A stretch of 31,659 nucleotides of DNA from JBOHER01 sp050701115 (GCA_050701115.1 JBOHER010000015.1:1-31659); one strand, 5' to 3'; positions 7,453 to 16,587 are shown, counted from the first letter of the stretch. Notes: generated by a model from the letters alone, not told the origin. A program made the numbers and translations.

Positions 7453-8537
7453 CAGTTCCCACCCCCCTCGCCCGCGGCTACCGGCAATGGACCGGCGTCC
7501 CGCGCAGTGGGACGGAACAGCTCGCTCGGCTCGTGTCCCTCCACCTGGTAGCTGAAGTGACATGCCGCACGGTGTTCCGGATTGGGCCCCGATTCCAGCG
7601 CTGGTTCCTCCCTTTCACACACGTCCTGGGCCAGCGGGCACCTGGGGCTGAAGGGACAACCAGGCGGCATGTTGACGACGGACGGCGGTGACCCCAGGAT
7701 CGGCGTGAGCCGCTCAGTCCGCATGTCCAGCCGAGGAAGGCTACCCAGCAGCCCCAGCGTGTACGGCATTCTTGGGGTATAGAAGACCTCGTCGGCGGTG
7801 CCCTCCTCGACGACCTTGCCTGCGTACATCACCTGTACCCGGTCGGCTTGCCCGGCAATGACGCCGAGGTCGTGGGTGATCAGGATCATCGCGGCGCCGG
7901 TCTCGGCCTGAGCGGTCCGCAACGCGTCCAGAATCTGGGCCTGCACGGTCACGTCCAGCGCTGTCGTGGGCTCGTCCGCGATGATGACATCCGGGCGGTT
8001 CGCCACGGCGATCGCGATAACGATCCGCTGCCGCATACCGCCCGAGAGCTCGTGCGGATAGGCATTCACCCGCTCGTCCGGGTTGGGGATGCGTACCAGT
8101 TCGAGCAGTTCGACAGCTTGCCGCACAGCTGCGTCCCGCCGGATGTTGTGGTGCGCGGTGATCGCCTCGGCGATCTGATGGCCCACTGTGTAGACCGGGT
8201 TGAGGGAGGTCATGGGGTCTTGGAAGACCATGGAGATTCCCCGTCCGCGCACCCGCGACAGTTCTTTGTCGCCCGCCGCGAGCAGGTTGCGGCCGTCGAA
8301 GCGGACCGTGCCACGGACGCGAGCCGAAGGGGGTAGCAGTCCCATCACCGCGAGGGAGGTCACCGACTTGCCTGATCCGGATTCGCCGACGATTCCCAGC
8401 ACCTCGCCGCGCCTGAGCTGGTAGCTCACCCCGCGCACGGCTTGGACCAGGCCATCGTCGGTGGGAAACTCGACATGGAGGTCTTCCACCTCGAGTACCG
8501 TTTCCCCTGTCGATCTTGTGGAGTTGCCGGGGATCAT
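7452..8537 (-). CDS. Peptide ABC transporter ATPase, OppD/DppD type
   Basis: A 361-residue ATP-binding subunit with Walker A GESGSGKS (51-58), Q-loop MVFQDPMTSLNPV, signature LSGGMRQRI, Walker B VIIADEPTTALD and H-loop THDLGV. The C-terminal oligopeptide extension contains PYTLGLLGSLPRLD and the cysteine pair region GCPFSPRCPLAQDVC. ATG 8537 overlaps the permease stop as ATGA (8537-8534), and its own stop shares a base with the next ATPase start, so the cassette is tightly coupled. Together with the other ATPase it forms the heterodimeric motor of an Opp/Dpp-family importer. Confidence 0.93.
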   Translation of the reverse strand: MIPGNSTRSTGETVLEVEDLHVEFPTDDGLVQAVRGVSYQLRRGEVLGIVGESGSGKSVTSLAVMGLLPPSARVRGTVRFDGRNLLAAGDKELSRVRGRGISMVFQDPMTSLNPVYTVGHQIAEAITAHHNIRRDAAVRQAVELLELVRIPNPDERVNAYPHELSGGMRQRIVIAIAVANRPDVIIADEPTTALDVTVQAQILDALRTAQAETGAAMILITHDLGVIAGQADRVQVMYAGKVVEEGTADEVFYTPRMPYTLGLLGSLPRLDMRTERLTPILGSPPSVVNMPPGCPFSPRCPLAQDVCEREEPALESGPNPEHRAACHFSYQVEGHEPSELFRPTARDAGPLPVAAGEGGGN

Positions 8538-9505
8538 GCACGCACCTTCGTCTGCTTGGGGTCGAACGCGTCTCGCAGGCCGTCCCCGATGAAGTTGATG
8601 GTCAAGGCGATCAGAATGATGAACAGGCCTGGGAAGTAGAACAGCCACGGGCGGGTGGACACCGCCGTTTGCGCGCTGCTGACCAGCAGGCCGAGGGAGG
8701 TGTCGGGCGGCCGGACACCGAAACCGAGGAAGGACAACGCGGTCTCGATGAGAATGGCGATCGCGACCAGGATGGTGGCGTTCACGATCACCGCACCCAG
8801 CGCGTTGGGCACCAGGTGGCGAAAGATGATCCGCATGTCGCTAGCGCCGAGCGCCCGCGCGGCCTCGATGAACTCCTTCTCCCGTAGCGAGAGGACCACT
8901 CCCCTGGCGACCCGGGAGACGTAGGCCCAGTACAGGCCCGCGATCACGAGCGCGATCAGCCACCAGCTACCACCCGCGTTGTGTCCGAGTACCGCGGCGA
9001 CCGCGAGCAGCGGCAGGGTCAGGATGAGATCGGCGATGCGCATCATCACACTGTCCAGCCAGCCGCGGTAGTAGCCGGCGACCGCTCCCCAGATGGTGCC
9101 GATGGCGGTGGAGAACAGAGCGGTGAGCACCGCGACGCCCAGCGAGAGCTGAGTTCCCCGCAGTACTTGCGCCAGGCTGTCGTGCCCGACCGCGTCGGTA
9201 CCGAAGGGGTGATCCCAGGACGGCGGTTCGGACTCGTCCGGCCCGATGTAGCTGATGTCGTACTTCCACAATGCGCCGCCGACAAAGGCGAGCAACACGA
9301 CCCCGGCGAGAACGAAAAGGCTGATCACCGCCATTCGGTGCTGCAGGAACCGGCGTAGCACCAGTTGCGCCTGGCTACGTTGCGCGACGGTGAATTCTCG
9401 TTCGGACGGCGTGCCCGCGAGCGAGTCGCCTGCTTCGGGTTGGTGCGGGGCCGGCGGAGCGACCTTGGTCTCTGTGCCGGCTTCGGTATCGAGTCGGTCA
9501 GGCAT
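8534..9505 (-). CDS. Peptide ABC transporter permease, OppC/DppC type
   Basis: A 323-residue inner-membrane subunit. A roughly 60-residue cytoplasmic N-terminal region rich in Pro, Glu and Ala precedes the first span (about 62-83); five further spans follow. The EAA coupling motif that docks on the ATPase is visible as EAARALGASDMRIIFRHLVP. The start ATG 9505 lies inside the upstream permease gene with an 8-base overlap, and the stop overlaps the next ATPase start as ATGA. Frame extension to 9652 adds a Cys/Ser/Arg-rich segment that is a shadow of the upstream gene. Confidence 0.92.
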   Translation of the reverse strand: MPDRLDTEAGTETKVAPPAPHQPEAGDSLAGTPSEREFTVAQRSQAQLVLRRFLQHRMAVISLFVLAGVVLLAFVGGALWKYDISYIGPDESEPPSWDHPFGTDAVGHDSLAQVLRGTQLSLGVAVLTALFSTAIGTIWGAVAGYYRGWLDSVMMRIADLILTLPLLAVAAVLGHNAGGSWWLIALVIAGLYWAYVSRVARGVVLSLREKEFIEAARALGASDMRIIFRHLVPNALGAVIVNATILVAIAILIETALSFLGFGVRPPDTSLGLLVSSAQTAVSTRPWLFYFPGLFIILIALTINFIGDGLRDAFDPKQTKVRA

Positions 9506-10478
9506 AGCGAATCCTCGGGTCGAGCACGCCGTAGAGCAGATCGGCGACCAAGTTGAACAGGATGATGAAGGTCGCCGAGACCAGCAGCCAGGCTTGGACG
9601 GCGTACAGATCGTCGCGGCGAATCGCTTCCAGCAGGAAGCTGCCTGCGCCACGCCACTGGAACACCGTCTCGGTCACCACGGCCCCGGAGATGATGGCAC
9701 CGAGATCGAGCGCGGTGACCGTGGTCAGCGGGATAAGCGCGGTACGGAGCGCGTGACGTCTCATCACCTGTCCTCGGCGCAGTCCTTTGGCCCGAGCCAG
9801 CCGCACGTAGTCGCTGTCGAGAACCTCCAGCATCGAGGCTCGTTGGAAACGGCTCCACGCCGCGAAGGACAGCAGTGCCAGCGAGATCGTCGGCAAGATC
9901 ATGTGGCCGAGGATGTCGGCGACCTCCGCCCAGAGTCCTCCTTGTACGTACACCGAACTGTCGCCGATCGTGAACAGCACCTGACTGCCGACCGCGTTGT
10001 TGAAGCTGATGCCGGCTTCCTTGAGCAGGATGGCGAACCAGAACGACGGCATCGCCAGGAAGAGGAACCCCACGAAGGTGAAGCCGTAGTCCAGCCCCGA
10101 GTACTGCTTCACCGCGCTGATCACGCCGACGATGATGGCCAGGATCAGCGCCACGACCATGGCGAGCGCAATCAGTCGCAGGGTCACCAGGAACCTGTCC
10201 GCGATCTCCGGGCCGATTTCCATCGTCGACTGCACGGACGGGCCGAAGTCGCCGCGCAGGATGCCGGTGATCCATCCCCAGTAGCGCTCGAGGAGCGGCT
10301 CATCCAGATTGAGGCGCTGGCGTTCGAGTTCGATAGTGCGGGGCGGTGGCGGCGGGTTGCGGGCGAGGAGTTGGTTGAGGGGGTTGCCGGACAGGGACAC
10401 CATCACGAAAACGACGAAAGTCGACGCGATGAGGATGGGCACCGAGATCAACACCCGGCGCAGTGCGTAGGCGAGCAT
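9498..10478 (-). CDS. Peptide ABC transporter permease, OppB/DppB type
   Basis: A 326-residue inner-membrane subunit with a first span at about residues 8-29, a long extracytoplasmic loop containing the family block LNLDEPLLERYWGWITGILRG, and five more spans. The EAA-type motif is YVRLARAKGLRRGQVMRRHALR. The C-terminus (NLVADLLYGVLDPRIRYA) is typical of the OppB group. ATG 10478 is 144 bases downstream of the binding-protein gene, the largest gap inside this operon, and that gap carries a strong stem-loop. Proline-rich RNPPPPPR near residue 40 is unusual and lies in the extracytoplasmic loop. Confidence 0.92.
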   Translation of the reverse strand: MLAYALRRVLISVPILIASTFVVFVMVSLSGNPLNQLLARNPPPPPRTIELERQRLNLDEPLLERYWGWITGILRGDFGPSVQSTMEIGPEIADRFLVTLRLIALAMVVALILAIIVGVISAVKQYSGLDYGFTFVGFLFLAMPSFWFAILLKEAGISFNNAVGSQVLFTIGDSSVYVQGGLWAEVADILGHMILPTISLALLSFAAWSRFQRASMLEVLDSDYVRLARAKGLRRGQVMRRHALRTALIPLTTVTALDLGAIISGAVVTETVFQWRGAGSFLLEAIRRDDLYAVQAWLLVSATFIILFNLVADLLYGVLDPRIRYA

Positions 10479-10560
10479 GGAGGTCTTCCTGCTGTGGGGT
10501 TGTGCCTCCGACGACCGCGGATGGCGGAGCCGTCGGATGAAGCGTACGTCGATGGGCTGG

Positions 10561-10600
10561 GGAATGGGGAGGTAGCCGTATCGGGCGACCTCCCCATTCC
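10561..10600 (-). terminator. Intra-operon 13-bp perfect stem-loop
   Basis: GGAATGGGGAGGT (10561-10573) pairs perfectly with 10588-10600 around a 14-base loop. It begins 22 bases after the binding-protein stop codon on the minus strand. No run of U follows, so it is more likely an RNA-stabilising or partial-termination element that keeps the binding protein in excess over the membrane subunits, as seen in many importer operons. Confidence 0.7.
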
Positions 10601-10622
10601 ACTCACGGGATCACGGCGGGTT

Positions 10623-12383
10623 TCAGCCTGCCCGGATGCCCCACTCGGCGACGTTGTACAGCGGGCCGTCGAGCGTCGAGTTGTTACGGATATTGGCGAT
10701 GTTGTCGTGAGCCGCGATGAACGTCGGCTTCTGGTACAGCGGAAGCACGTAGGCGTCCTCAGCCATGATCCTGTTGGCCTCGTTCAGTTTCTCGGTTGCG
10801 ACCGCCTTGTCGGTCTCGGACGCGGCCTCCGCGAGCAGCGTGTCCACCTCCGCGTTGCTGTAGCGACCGAAATTGCTTTCCGAGTCGGAAGTCCAGAGTT
10901 GCACCCCACCCGCATACGGGAAGGGCGAACTCACCCAGGCGAACACGATGACGTCGAAGTCGCCTTCGCTCAGCGTGCCACCCAGGTCGTCGGTCGGGAC
11001 GACCTCAACCGTGACGCCCAGCTGCTTGGCCGCCTGCGCGAAGAGCTCACTCTGATCCTGGCGGATCTGGTTGCCCGTCGTGTACCGGATCCGCATGTCG
11101 GGGACGTTCTCGCCATCCGGGTCGACCAGCTGGTCGCCCTCGATCTGGTAGCCGGCGTCGGTGAGGATCTTCTTCGCCGCCTCGACGTCACCGCCGCCCT
11201 GCCCGGTCGCGCTGACCACATCCGCATAACCTTCCTGCTCGGGCATGAAGTTGTGGTTGTTCAGCGGCTCGACCTTGTCGGTGAACTGGCCGACGGTCTT
11301 GTCGATGATCGCCTGCCGGTCGATCGCGGTGAAGAGGGCCTCACGCAGCGGTTTCTCGGCGAGGAACTCGTTCTCCAGGTTGAAGTCGAAGTGCTCCCAG
11401 CTCAGCCCCAGCCCGATGAAGGACGAGACGTTCGGGATGTTCTTCACCTGCTGCACCAGGTCCACCTGCGGCTGCGGGTAGATGACCTGCACTTCGTTGT
11501 TCTGCAGCGCCGTCGGTTCCTGGGCCGCCTCGGTGATGACCCGGAAGATCAGCCGGTCCAGCCGCGGCTTCTCACCCCAGTACTGCTCGTTCGGGGTCAA
11601 CGTCAGCGACTGGTTGTTCTGGAAGTCCTCGACCTGGTACGGCCCACCGGAATAGGTCGGCACGGTCTTGCCGAACCACGCGAACGACTCCGCCAGGCCC
11701 TCGGGCGAGTCGATGTCGCCCTGCTCGGCCGCGATGTGTGCGGGATACATCGCCCCGGCCGAGCTCCACAAGCTCTGCCAGTCGGTGAACGGCGTGGCGA
11801 AGGTGACCGTCACGGTCTTGCCGTCCTCCGACCCCTCGACCGACTCGACCTGGTCGTAGCCCGCGGTGCTGGCCGCGGCACAGTCCGGGCAGTCCTCACC
11901 GTTCTGGATCTTCCAGTTGTAGATGAAGTCCTCTGCGGTGATCGGCGTGTCGTCCGACCACTTGGCGTCCGGCTGGATCTGGTAGACGATGGTCTGCGGT
12001 TCCTCGCTGGTCTGCTCGGCCGAGACGAGTAGTTCCTCGTTCATGGCTGCGGTCAGATCCGGCAGGCCGACGAAGGTGTAAGGCAGCACGCCCTTGAGCG
12101 CAAGGCCGGTCTCGAAAACATTGCCCTCCGCGGACACCAGGTTCCAGTTCGCGATGTTCTTCTCCAGGGCGAACGCGATCTCGCCACCGTCCTGCAGTTG
12201 ATCGGCCGGTGCTGAGTTGCACTCATTAGGGTTCGCGTCGCAGTCGGCGAAGGCTGCGCCAGTCTGGGCCCCGTCCTCGCCGTCACCGTCACCGTTCCCG
12301 TCGCCGCCGCAGGCGGACAGCACCAGGGCCGCGCCGGCCATGAGAGCGGCCAAGCGAACCGCGTTTGACTTCTTTGTCAACAT
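10623..12383 (-). CDS. Peptide-binding lipoprotein of the Opp/Dpp importer (SBP family 5)
   Basis: A 586-residue secreted lipoprotein. The signal peptide has a basic N-terminus (MLTKKSNAVR), a hydrophobic core and lipobox LSAC with Cys25, followed by a Gly/Asp-rich linker. The mature part has the SBP family 5 blocks WSDDTPITAEDFIYNWK and REALFTAIDRQAIIDKTVG. ATG 12383 follows AAGGAGA by four to five bases; the frame extension to 12434 lacks such a signal. It is the first gene of a six-gene operon ending in ggt, so it probably captures short peptides, possibly gamma-glutamyl ones. Extra cysteines (CDANPNEC and CPDC) could form extracytoplasmic disulfides. It resembles the neighbouring LpqW in several blocks. 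Confidence 0.92.
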   Translation of the reverse strand: MLTKKSNAVRLAALMAGAALVLSACGGDGNGDGDGEDGAQTGAAFADCDANPNECNSAPADQLQDGGEIAFALEKNIANWNLVSAEGNVFETGLALKGVLPYTFVGLPDLTAAMNEELLVSAEQTSEEPQTIVYQIQPDAKWSDDTPITAEDFIYNWKIQNGEDCPDCAAASTAGYDQVESVEGSEDGKTVTVTFATPFTDWQSLWSSAGAMYPAHIAAEQGDIDSPEGLAESFAWFGKTVPTYSGGPYQVEDFQNNQSLTLTPNEQYWGEKPRLDRLIFRVITEAAQEPTALQNNEVQVIYPQPQVDLVQQVKNIPNVSSFIGLGLSWEHFDFNLENEFLAEKPLREALFTAIDRQAIIDKTVGQFTDKVEPLNNHNFMPEQEGYADVVSATGQGGGDVEAAKKILTDAGYQIEGDQLVDPDGENVPDMRIRYTTGNQIRQDQSELFAQAAKQLGVTVEVVPTDDLGGTLSEGDFDVIVFAWVSSPFPYAGGVQLWTSDSESNFGRYSNAEVDTLLAEAASETDKAVATEKLNEANRIMAEDAYVLPLYQKPTFIAAHDNIANIRNNSTLDGPLYNVAEWGIRAG

Positions 12384-12861
12384 TCGTTCTCCTTGCTGGA
12401 CGCCGTCGGGGTGTGAGGCACCCGCTGTTGTCACGGCGAGCTGTCGATGTCATCGGATGTGCTCGCCGCTCGCGAGCACGCTAGGCAGGTGTACGACCGT
12501 TCCGGGACCCTGTGTGACGATCGTGATCAAACAGAGACACGATTAGCGCTCAGCCCGATATACGCGGCGGCGATGAGGCTCAGCTGTGGAGATTTCAACC
12601 CGCACAATGGTGCCCTTCCGAGGTATCGCGTGGTCACTGTGTTCTATGCAAAAGTTCGGGTTATGCACGCTGGCAGTGGTCGCCGATGCGGTTCTTGCCG
12701 CACCGACCGCTCGCCCTGGCCCGGCGGGCCCTGGAGGACACCGTCGCTGGGTCGGTTGTGCAGAACCCTCACTGTGACGTCTGACGCGGCGAGAATAGCT
12801 GAGACTGGCCCGTAACGGACCCCACGAAGGAACTACTTCAACCGTAAGTATCGAGAATCGG
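12384..12861. other. 478-base intergenic region upstream of the peptide importer operon
   Basis: No convincing gene lies here; the open frames are Arg/Cys/Pro-rich and lack conserved features. It should hold the operon promoter, but no clear -35/-10 pair was found. It does contain a strong hairpin (12459-12479), a short palindrome ACGATCGT near 12518-12525 and a comparatively AT-rich patch around 12526-12560. A five-base stem (AACCG/CGGTT) overlaps the lpqW stop at 12840-12863 and is too weak to call a terminator. Confidence 0.5.
12459..12479 (-). promoter_or_regulatory. Hairpin/palindrome in the importer leader
   Basis: GTGCTCGC pairs perfectly with GCGAGCAC around five bases (CGCTC). It lies 76 bases upstream of the binding-protein ATG. 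It could be an operator for a dimeric regulator or a leader RNA hairpin; nothing in the sequence distinguishes these. Confidence 0.4.
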
Positions 12862-14595
12862 TTACCCGCTGGTGCGGATCCAGTTAACCGCTGAACCGAA
12901 GGGTCCAATCAACGGCGGCCCCGGAGTAACTCCGGAGACCCCGTCACCGAGCACCAGCGTGTCGGCCAGCTGGAACAGGGGGATGACGACGTTTTCCCTC
13001 CATAACGCGGGCTCGGCGCGCCTGACTGCCTCGGTCATCGACACCTCGCCGGTCAGTGCGTCGGTGATCAATGACTCCAGTTCCTCCGCGCAGAAACCGC
13101 TGGCATTGACCGGTCGCATTGAAGTCCGTGACGCATCCTCGCCATTGTCATCATGTGGCCACGCACATCCGAATCGCGATGCGAAGCTGGACGCCGAATC
13201 AGTTCCCATGATGCGCGGAGCGACCACAATGTCGACGGCGACGTGATCGCCGGTCGGCCGTTCTGCGCGTTCCCGATTGGCCAGCACGGTGCCGAACAGT
13301 TCCCTGCTCGGTGGGTCGATCGTCGTCGCGTCCACGCCCGCCTCGGTGAGCTGACGTTCGAGTTCGGCGGCGATGCTCGCGTACGGCTCGCGCTCCCCGG
13401 GGGAGGCGATCACCAGGGACAGCGGCTCGCCGGTCAGCTCCGAACGCCAACTGCCCTCGGAGAAGTCGTATCCGGCGTCGGCCAGCAGCCGCGCCGCCCG
13501 ATCCGGCGCAGCGCTCAGCCGAGCGGCGGGCAGCGTCGATGAGTACCCGGGTTCGGACGGCGCGAGCACGACAGCGTCGGCACGCAACGTCGCCGAGGGA
13601 CCGCCTGCGACCCCCGTGTCGATCAGCTTCTCCCGGTCGAGCAGGGCGGCGATCCCGGACCGCAGATCATCGTCGGCCAACCCGTCAGCCACCGGCCGCA
13701 ACAGCACTTCGGCCACCTCAGGGCGGACGACCGTGTGCTGCACCGTGCGCTCCCCCAGGGCGCCGAAGGCCCGTACACCTGCCGCGTCGAGCCTGGTCAG
13801 CGCGAACTGGTCGTTGCCGCTCCTGACCGCGGCGAGCAACCCGGTGCGATCCGATCTGCGCAGCACCAGTTGATCGACCGCGGCGGGCTTCTCCCAGTAG
13901 CGCTCATTGCGCTCGAGGATGATCTCACCCCGGGCCTTGTCCAACACCTTGATCGAGAACGGTCCACCGTAGGCGGGGAAGCTGCTCGACAGCGCGGCCT
14001 GCCAGCCACCGGGGGCGTCCTTGAGCAGATGGGCAGGCAGCAGGTCGTCGAACAGCGAACGCCAGCCCGGATAGCGTTCGGTGAAGGTGACCTCGACGCG
14101 TTTACCGCCCTTCCGGGAGGCGATATCGGAGATCAGGTGGTAACCGGCGGGATTGACGGTGCCCGGTTGGCTGCGCATGGCGTCGGCCAGATAGCTGAAG
14201 TCCTCGGCGGCGATGGGTGCGCCGTCCGACCATGATGCGTCCGGCCGGATCTCGTAGGCCACCGTGAACGGCTCCTGCTCGATGACCTTCGCCGAGCTCA
14301 TCAGCGTCTCGTCGAGCTTCGGTTCACCCTTGTCGTCGACCCGGAACACCGAGGGCAGCAGCAACTGCGACAGCGCCGAGGTCACGGTAGAGGCATCCGC
14401 GATGTTGTGCGGGTTGTAGCCACCGGCCACTCCGTCGACGCCGACGACGATCTGGCTGGGCGCGTTCTGCGGCGTGGTCGGCGTGGCCGGCGTGGCCGTC
14501 GGCTCAGGGGGCGGAGGGGTGTTCGTGCACGCGGCCCCGACGAGCGCGACAAGGGCAAGGCATGCCCACGCCCGCCCTAGCTGACCGAACCGCAC
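12862..14595 (-). CDS. lpqW: LpqW-like lipoprotein of the peptide-binding protein family
   Basis: A 577-residue lipoprotein with signal peptide and lipobox VGAAC (Cys23), then a Thr/Pro-rich linker (TNTPPPPEPTATPATPTTP) and an SBP family 5 fold. In mycobacteria LpqW sits beside typA and is not a transporter part: it controls how mannolipid precursors are shared between PIMs and lipoarabinomannan. Gene order typA-lpqW is the same here, which is the main ground for the name. GTG 14595 follows GGAGGT by nine bases. It starts 81 bases after typA and may be cotranscribed. A true peptide-binding function is possible, because a full importer with a related binding protein lies directly downstream. 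Confidence 0.8.
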   Translation of the reverse strand: MRFGQLGRAWACLALVALVGAACTNTPPPPEPTATPATPTTPQNAPSQIVVGVDGVAGGYNPHNIADASTVTSALSQLLLPSVFRVDDKGEPKLDETLMSSAKVIEQEPFTVAYEIRPDASWSDGAPIAAEDFSYLADAMRSQPGTVNPAGYHLISDIASRKGGKRVEVTFTERYPGWRSLFDDLLPAHLLKDAPGGWQAALSSSFPAYGGPFSIKVLDKARGEIILERNERYWEKPAAVDQLVLRRSDRTGLLAAVRSGNDQFALTRLDAAGVRAFGALGERTVQHTVVRPEVAEVLLRPVADGLADDDLRSGIAALLDREKLIDTGVAGGPSATLRADAVVLAPSEPGYSSTLPAARLSAAPDRAARLLADAGYDFSEGSWRSELTGEPLSLVIASPGEREPYASIAAELERQLTEAGVDATTIDPPSRELFGTVLANRERAERPTGDHVAVDIVVAPRIMGTDSASSFASRFGCAWPHDDNGEDASRTSMRPVNASGFCAEELESLITDALTGEVSMTEAVRRAEPALWRENVVIPLFQLADTLVLGDGVSGVTPGPPLIGPFGSAVNWIRTSG

Positions 14596-14676
14596 GACGC
14601 AAGTACCTCCACCTCACGGCTTGCTGAAGCGTCATGCTGCCAGATCCGCGGTGACGTCCGAGTCAGGTTCCCCGAA

Positions 14677-16587
14677 TCAGGCTCCGGCATCCCTGCTCTT
14701 CGCCCGGGAGCGCTCCTTGGCCCGCAGGTTCGAGTCCAGCGTCACCTTGCGCACCCGCACCACGTCCGGAGCCACCTCGACACACTCGTCGACGGAGCAG
14801 AACTCCAGCGCCTCCTCCAGGCCGAGCTTGCGCGGCCTGGCGAGGCGCTCGAGTTCGTCACCGGTGGACGAGCGCATGTTGGTGAGCTTCTTCTCCTTGG
14901 TGATGTTGATGTCGAGATCTTCCGCCCGCGGGTTCTCGCCAACGACCATGCCCTGGTAGACCTCGGCGCCGGGCTCGACGAAGAAGGTGCCGCGATCGGC
15001 CAGCTGGATCATCGCGTAGCTGGTGATCGGGCCGGACCGGTCGGCGACAAGGGAGCCTGAGTGACGGGTGCGGATCTCGCCCACCCACGGGAAGTAGCCC
15101 TCGAAGACATGGTTGGCGATGCCGGTGCCCCGGGTCTCGGTGAGGAAGTCGGTGCGGAAACCGATCAGGCCACGGGAGGGCAGCACGTACTCCAGCTTGA
15201 TCCGGCCGGTGCCGTGACCGCCCATGTGCTCCATCCGGCCCTTGCGGGCGGCGAGCAACTGGGTGATCGCGCCGAGGTGCTCCTCGGGCGCGTCGATGGA
15301 CAGCCGCTCGAACGGCTCGTGCAGCTTGCCGTCGATGGTCCGGGTGACCACCTGCGGCTTGCCGACGGTCAGCTCGAAGCCCTCGCGGCGCATCTGCTCG
15401 ACCAGGATGGCCAGCGCGAGCTCACCACGGCCCTGCACCTCCCAGGTGTCCGGGCGCTCGGTGGGCAACACCTTGATGCTGACGTTACCGACCAGCTCCT
15501 GGTCCAGGCGCGCCTTAACCAGCCGCCCGGTGACCTTGTCGCCACCGTTGCGACCGGCCAGCGGTGAGGTGTTGACGCCGACCGTCATGGAGATCGCCGG
15601 TTCGTCCACGGTGATCCGCGGCAGTGCCTCAGGGTAATCCGGGTCGGCGAGTGTGTCACCGATGGTGATGTCCGGAATGCCCGCGATGGCGACCAGGTCA
15701 CCTGCCGAGGCCTCCTGGGCCGGGACCCGCTCTAGCGCCTCGGTGATCAGCAGCTCGGAAATGCGCACGTTCGCGACGCTGCCGTCGGCGCGCAGCCACG
15801 CCACCGTCTGTCCCTTGCGCAATCGGCCCGCATGGACGCGGATCAGCGCGATCCGGCCGAGGAAGCTGGACGCGTCGAGGTTGGTGACCAGTGCGCGCAG
15901 CGGGGCGTCGATCTCCGCCCGAGGCTCCGGCACGTGCCGGAGCAGCGTGTCGAACAGCGGGTCCAGGTTGTCGCTGTCCGGCGAGCCGCCGTCAGCAGGC
16001 TGGTTCAGGCTGGCCTTGCCGTCCCGGGCGGCGGCGTAGATCACCGGCAGGTCGAGGATCGCGTCGTGATCCGCGTCGTCGATATCGCTGGCCAGTTCCA
16101 GCAGCAGGTCGTGGGTCTCGTCCACGACTTCGGAGATCCGGGCGTCCGGACGGTCCACCTTGTTCACCACGAGGATGACCGGAAGCCGGGCCTCGAGGGC
16201 CTTGCGCAGCACGAACCGGGTCTGCGGGAGCGGCCCTTCGCTCGCGTCCACCAGCAGCAACACCCCGTCGACCATGGACAGCCCGCGTTCCACCTCGCCA
16301 CCGAAGTCCGCGTGCCCAGGGGTGTCGATCACGTTGATGGTGATCGGGCCGTCCTGCGTCTGCCTGCGGATCGCGGTGTTCTTGGCGAGAATGGTGATGC
16401 CCTTCTCCCGCTCGAGCTCGCCGGAGTCCATCACCCGGTCGACCACTTCGGCGCGTGCCGCGAACGCCCCGGATTGGCGCAGCATCGCGTCCACCAGGGT
16501 GGTCTTGCCGTGGTCGACGTGCGCGACGATCGCGACATTGCGCAGATCCGTTCGGGTCTGGGCAACGATCTCGCTGGCTACGGGCAC
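14677..16587 (-). CDS. typA: Translational GTPase TypA/BipA
   Basis: A 636-residue ribosome-associated GTPase that helps 50S assembly and stress translation. G-domain motifs are complete: AHVDHGKTT (22-30), the switch region KGITILAKNTA, DTPGHADFGGE and NKVDRPDA; domain 2, the EF-G-like domains and the BipA-specific C-terminal domain (KLTNMRSSTGDE...EALEFCSVDECVEVAPD) follow. GTG 16587 has AGGAG seven bases upstream and gives the usual N-terminus before the first G motif; the frame extension to 16791 is Arg/Pro-rich noise. An iron-box-like sequence lies about 126-144 bases upstream. Confidence 0.97.
   Translation of the reverse strand: MPVASEIVAQTRTDLRNVAIVAHVDHGKTTLVDAMLRQSGAFAARAEVVDRVMDSGELEREKGITILAKNTAIRRQTQDGPITINVIDTPGHADFGGEVERGLSMVDGVLLLVDASEGPLPQTRFVLRKALEARLPVILVVNKVDRPDARISEVVDETHDLLLELASDIDDADHDAILDLPVIYAAARDGKASLNQPADGGSPDSDNLDPLFDTLLRHVPEPRAEIDAPLRALVTNLDASSFLGRIALIRVHAGRLRKGQTVAWLRADGSVANVRISELLITEALERVPAQEASAGDLVAIAGIPDITIGDTLADPDYPEALPRITVDEPAISMTVGVNTSPLAGRNGGDKVTGRLVKARLDQELVGNVSIKVLPTERPDTWEVQGRGELALAILVEQMRREGFELTVGKPQVVTRTIDGKLHEPFERLSIDAPEEHLGAITQLLAARKGRMEHMGGHGTGRIKLEYVLPSRGLIGFRTDFLTETRGTGIANHVFEGYFPWVGEIRTRHSGSLVADRSGPITSYAMIQLADRGTFFVEPGAEVYQGMVVGENPRAEDLDINITKEKKLTNMRSSTGDELERLARPRKLGLEEALEFCSVDECVEVAPDVVRVRKVTLDSNLRAKERSRAKSRDAGA

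Noticed and set aside
9255..12032. A 925-residue plus-strand frame across the importer operon
   Set aside because: It is the antisense shadow of three well-supported minus-strand genes; long antisense frames are usual at this GC content.
12447..12815. A 122-residue plus-strand frame upstream of the importer operon
   Set aside because: Mixed composition with many Arg and Cys, no ribosome-binding site and no recognisable domain.
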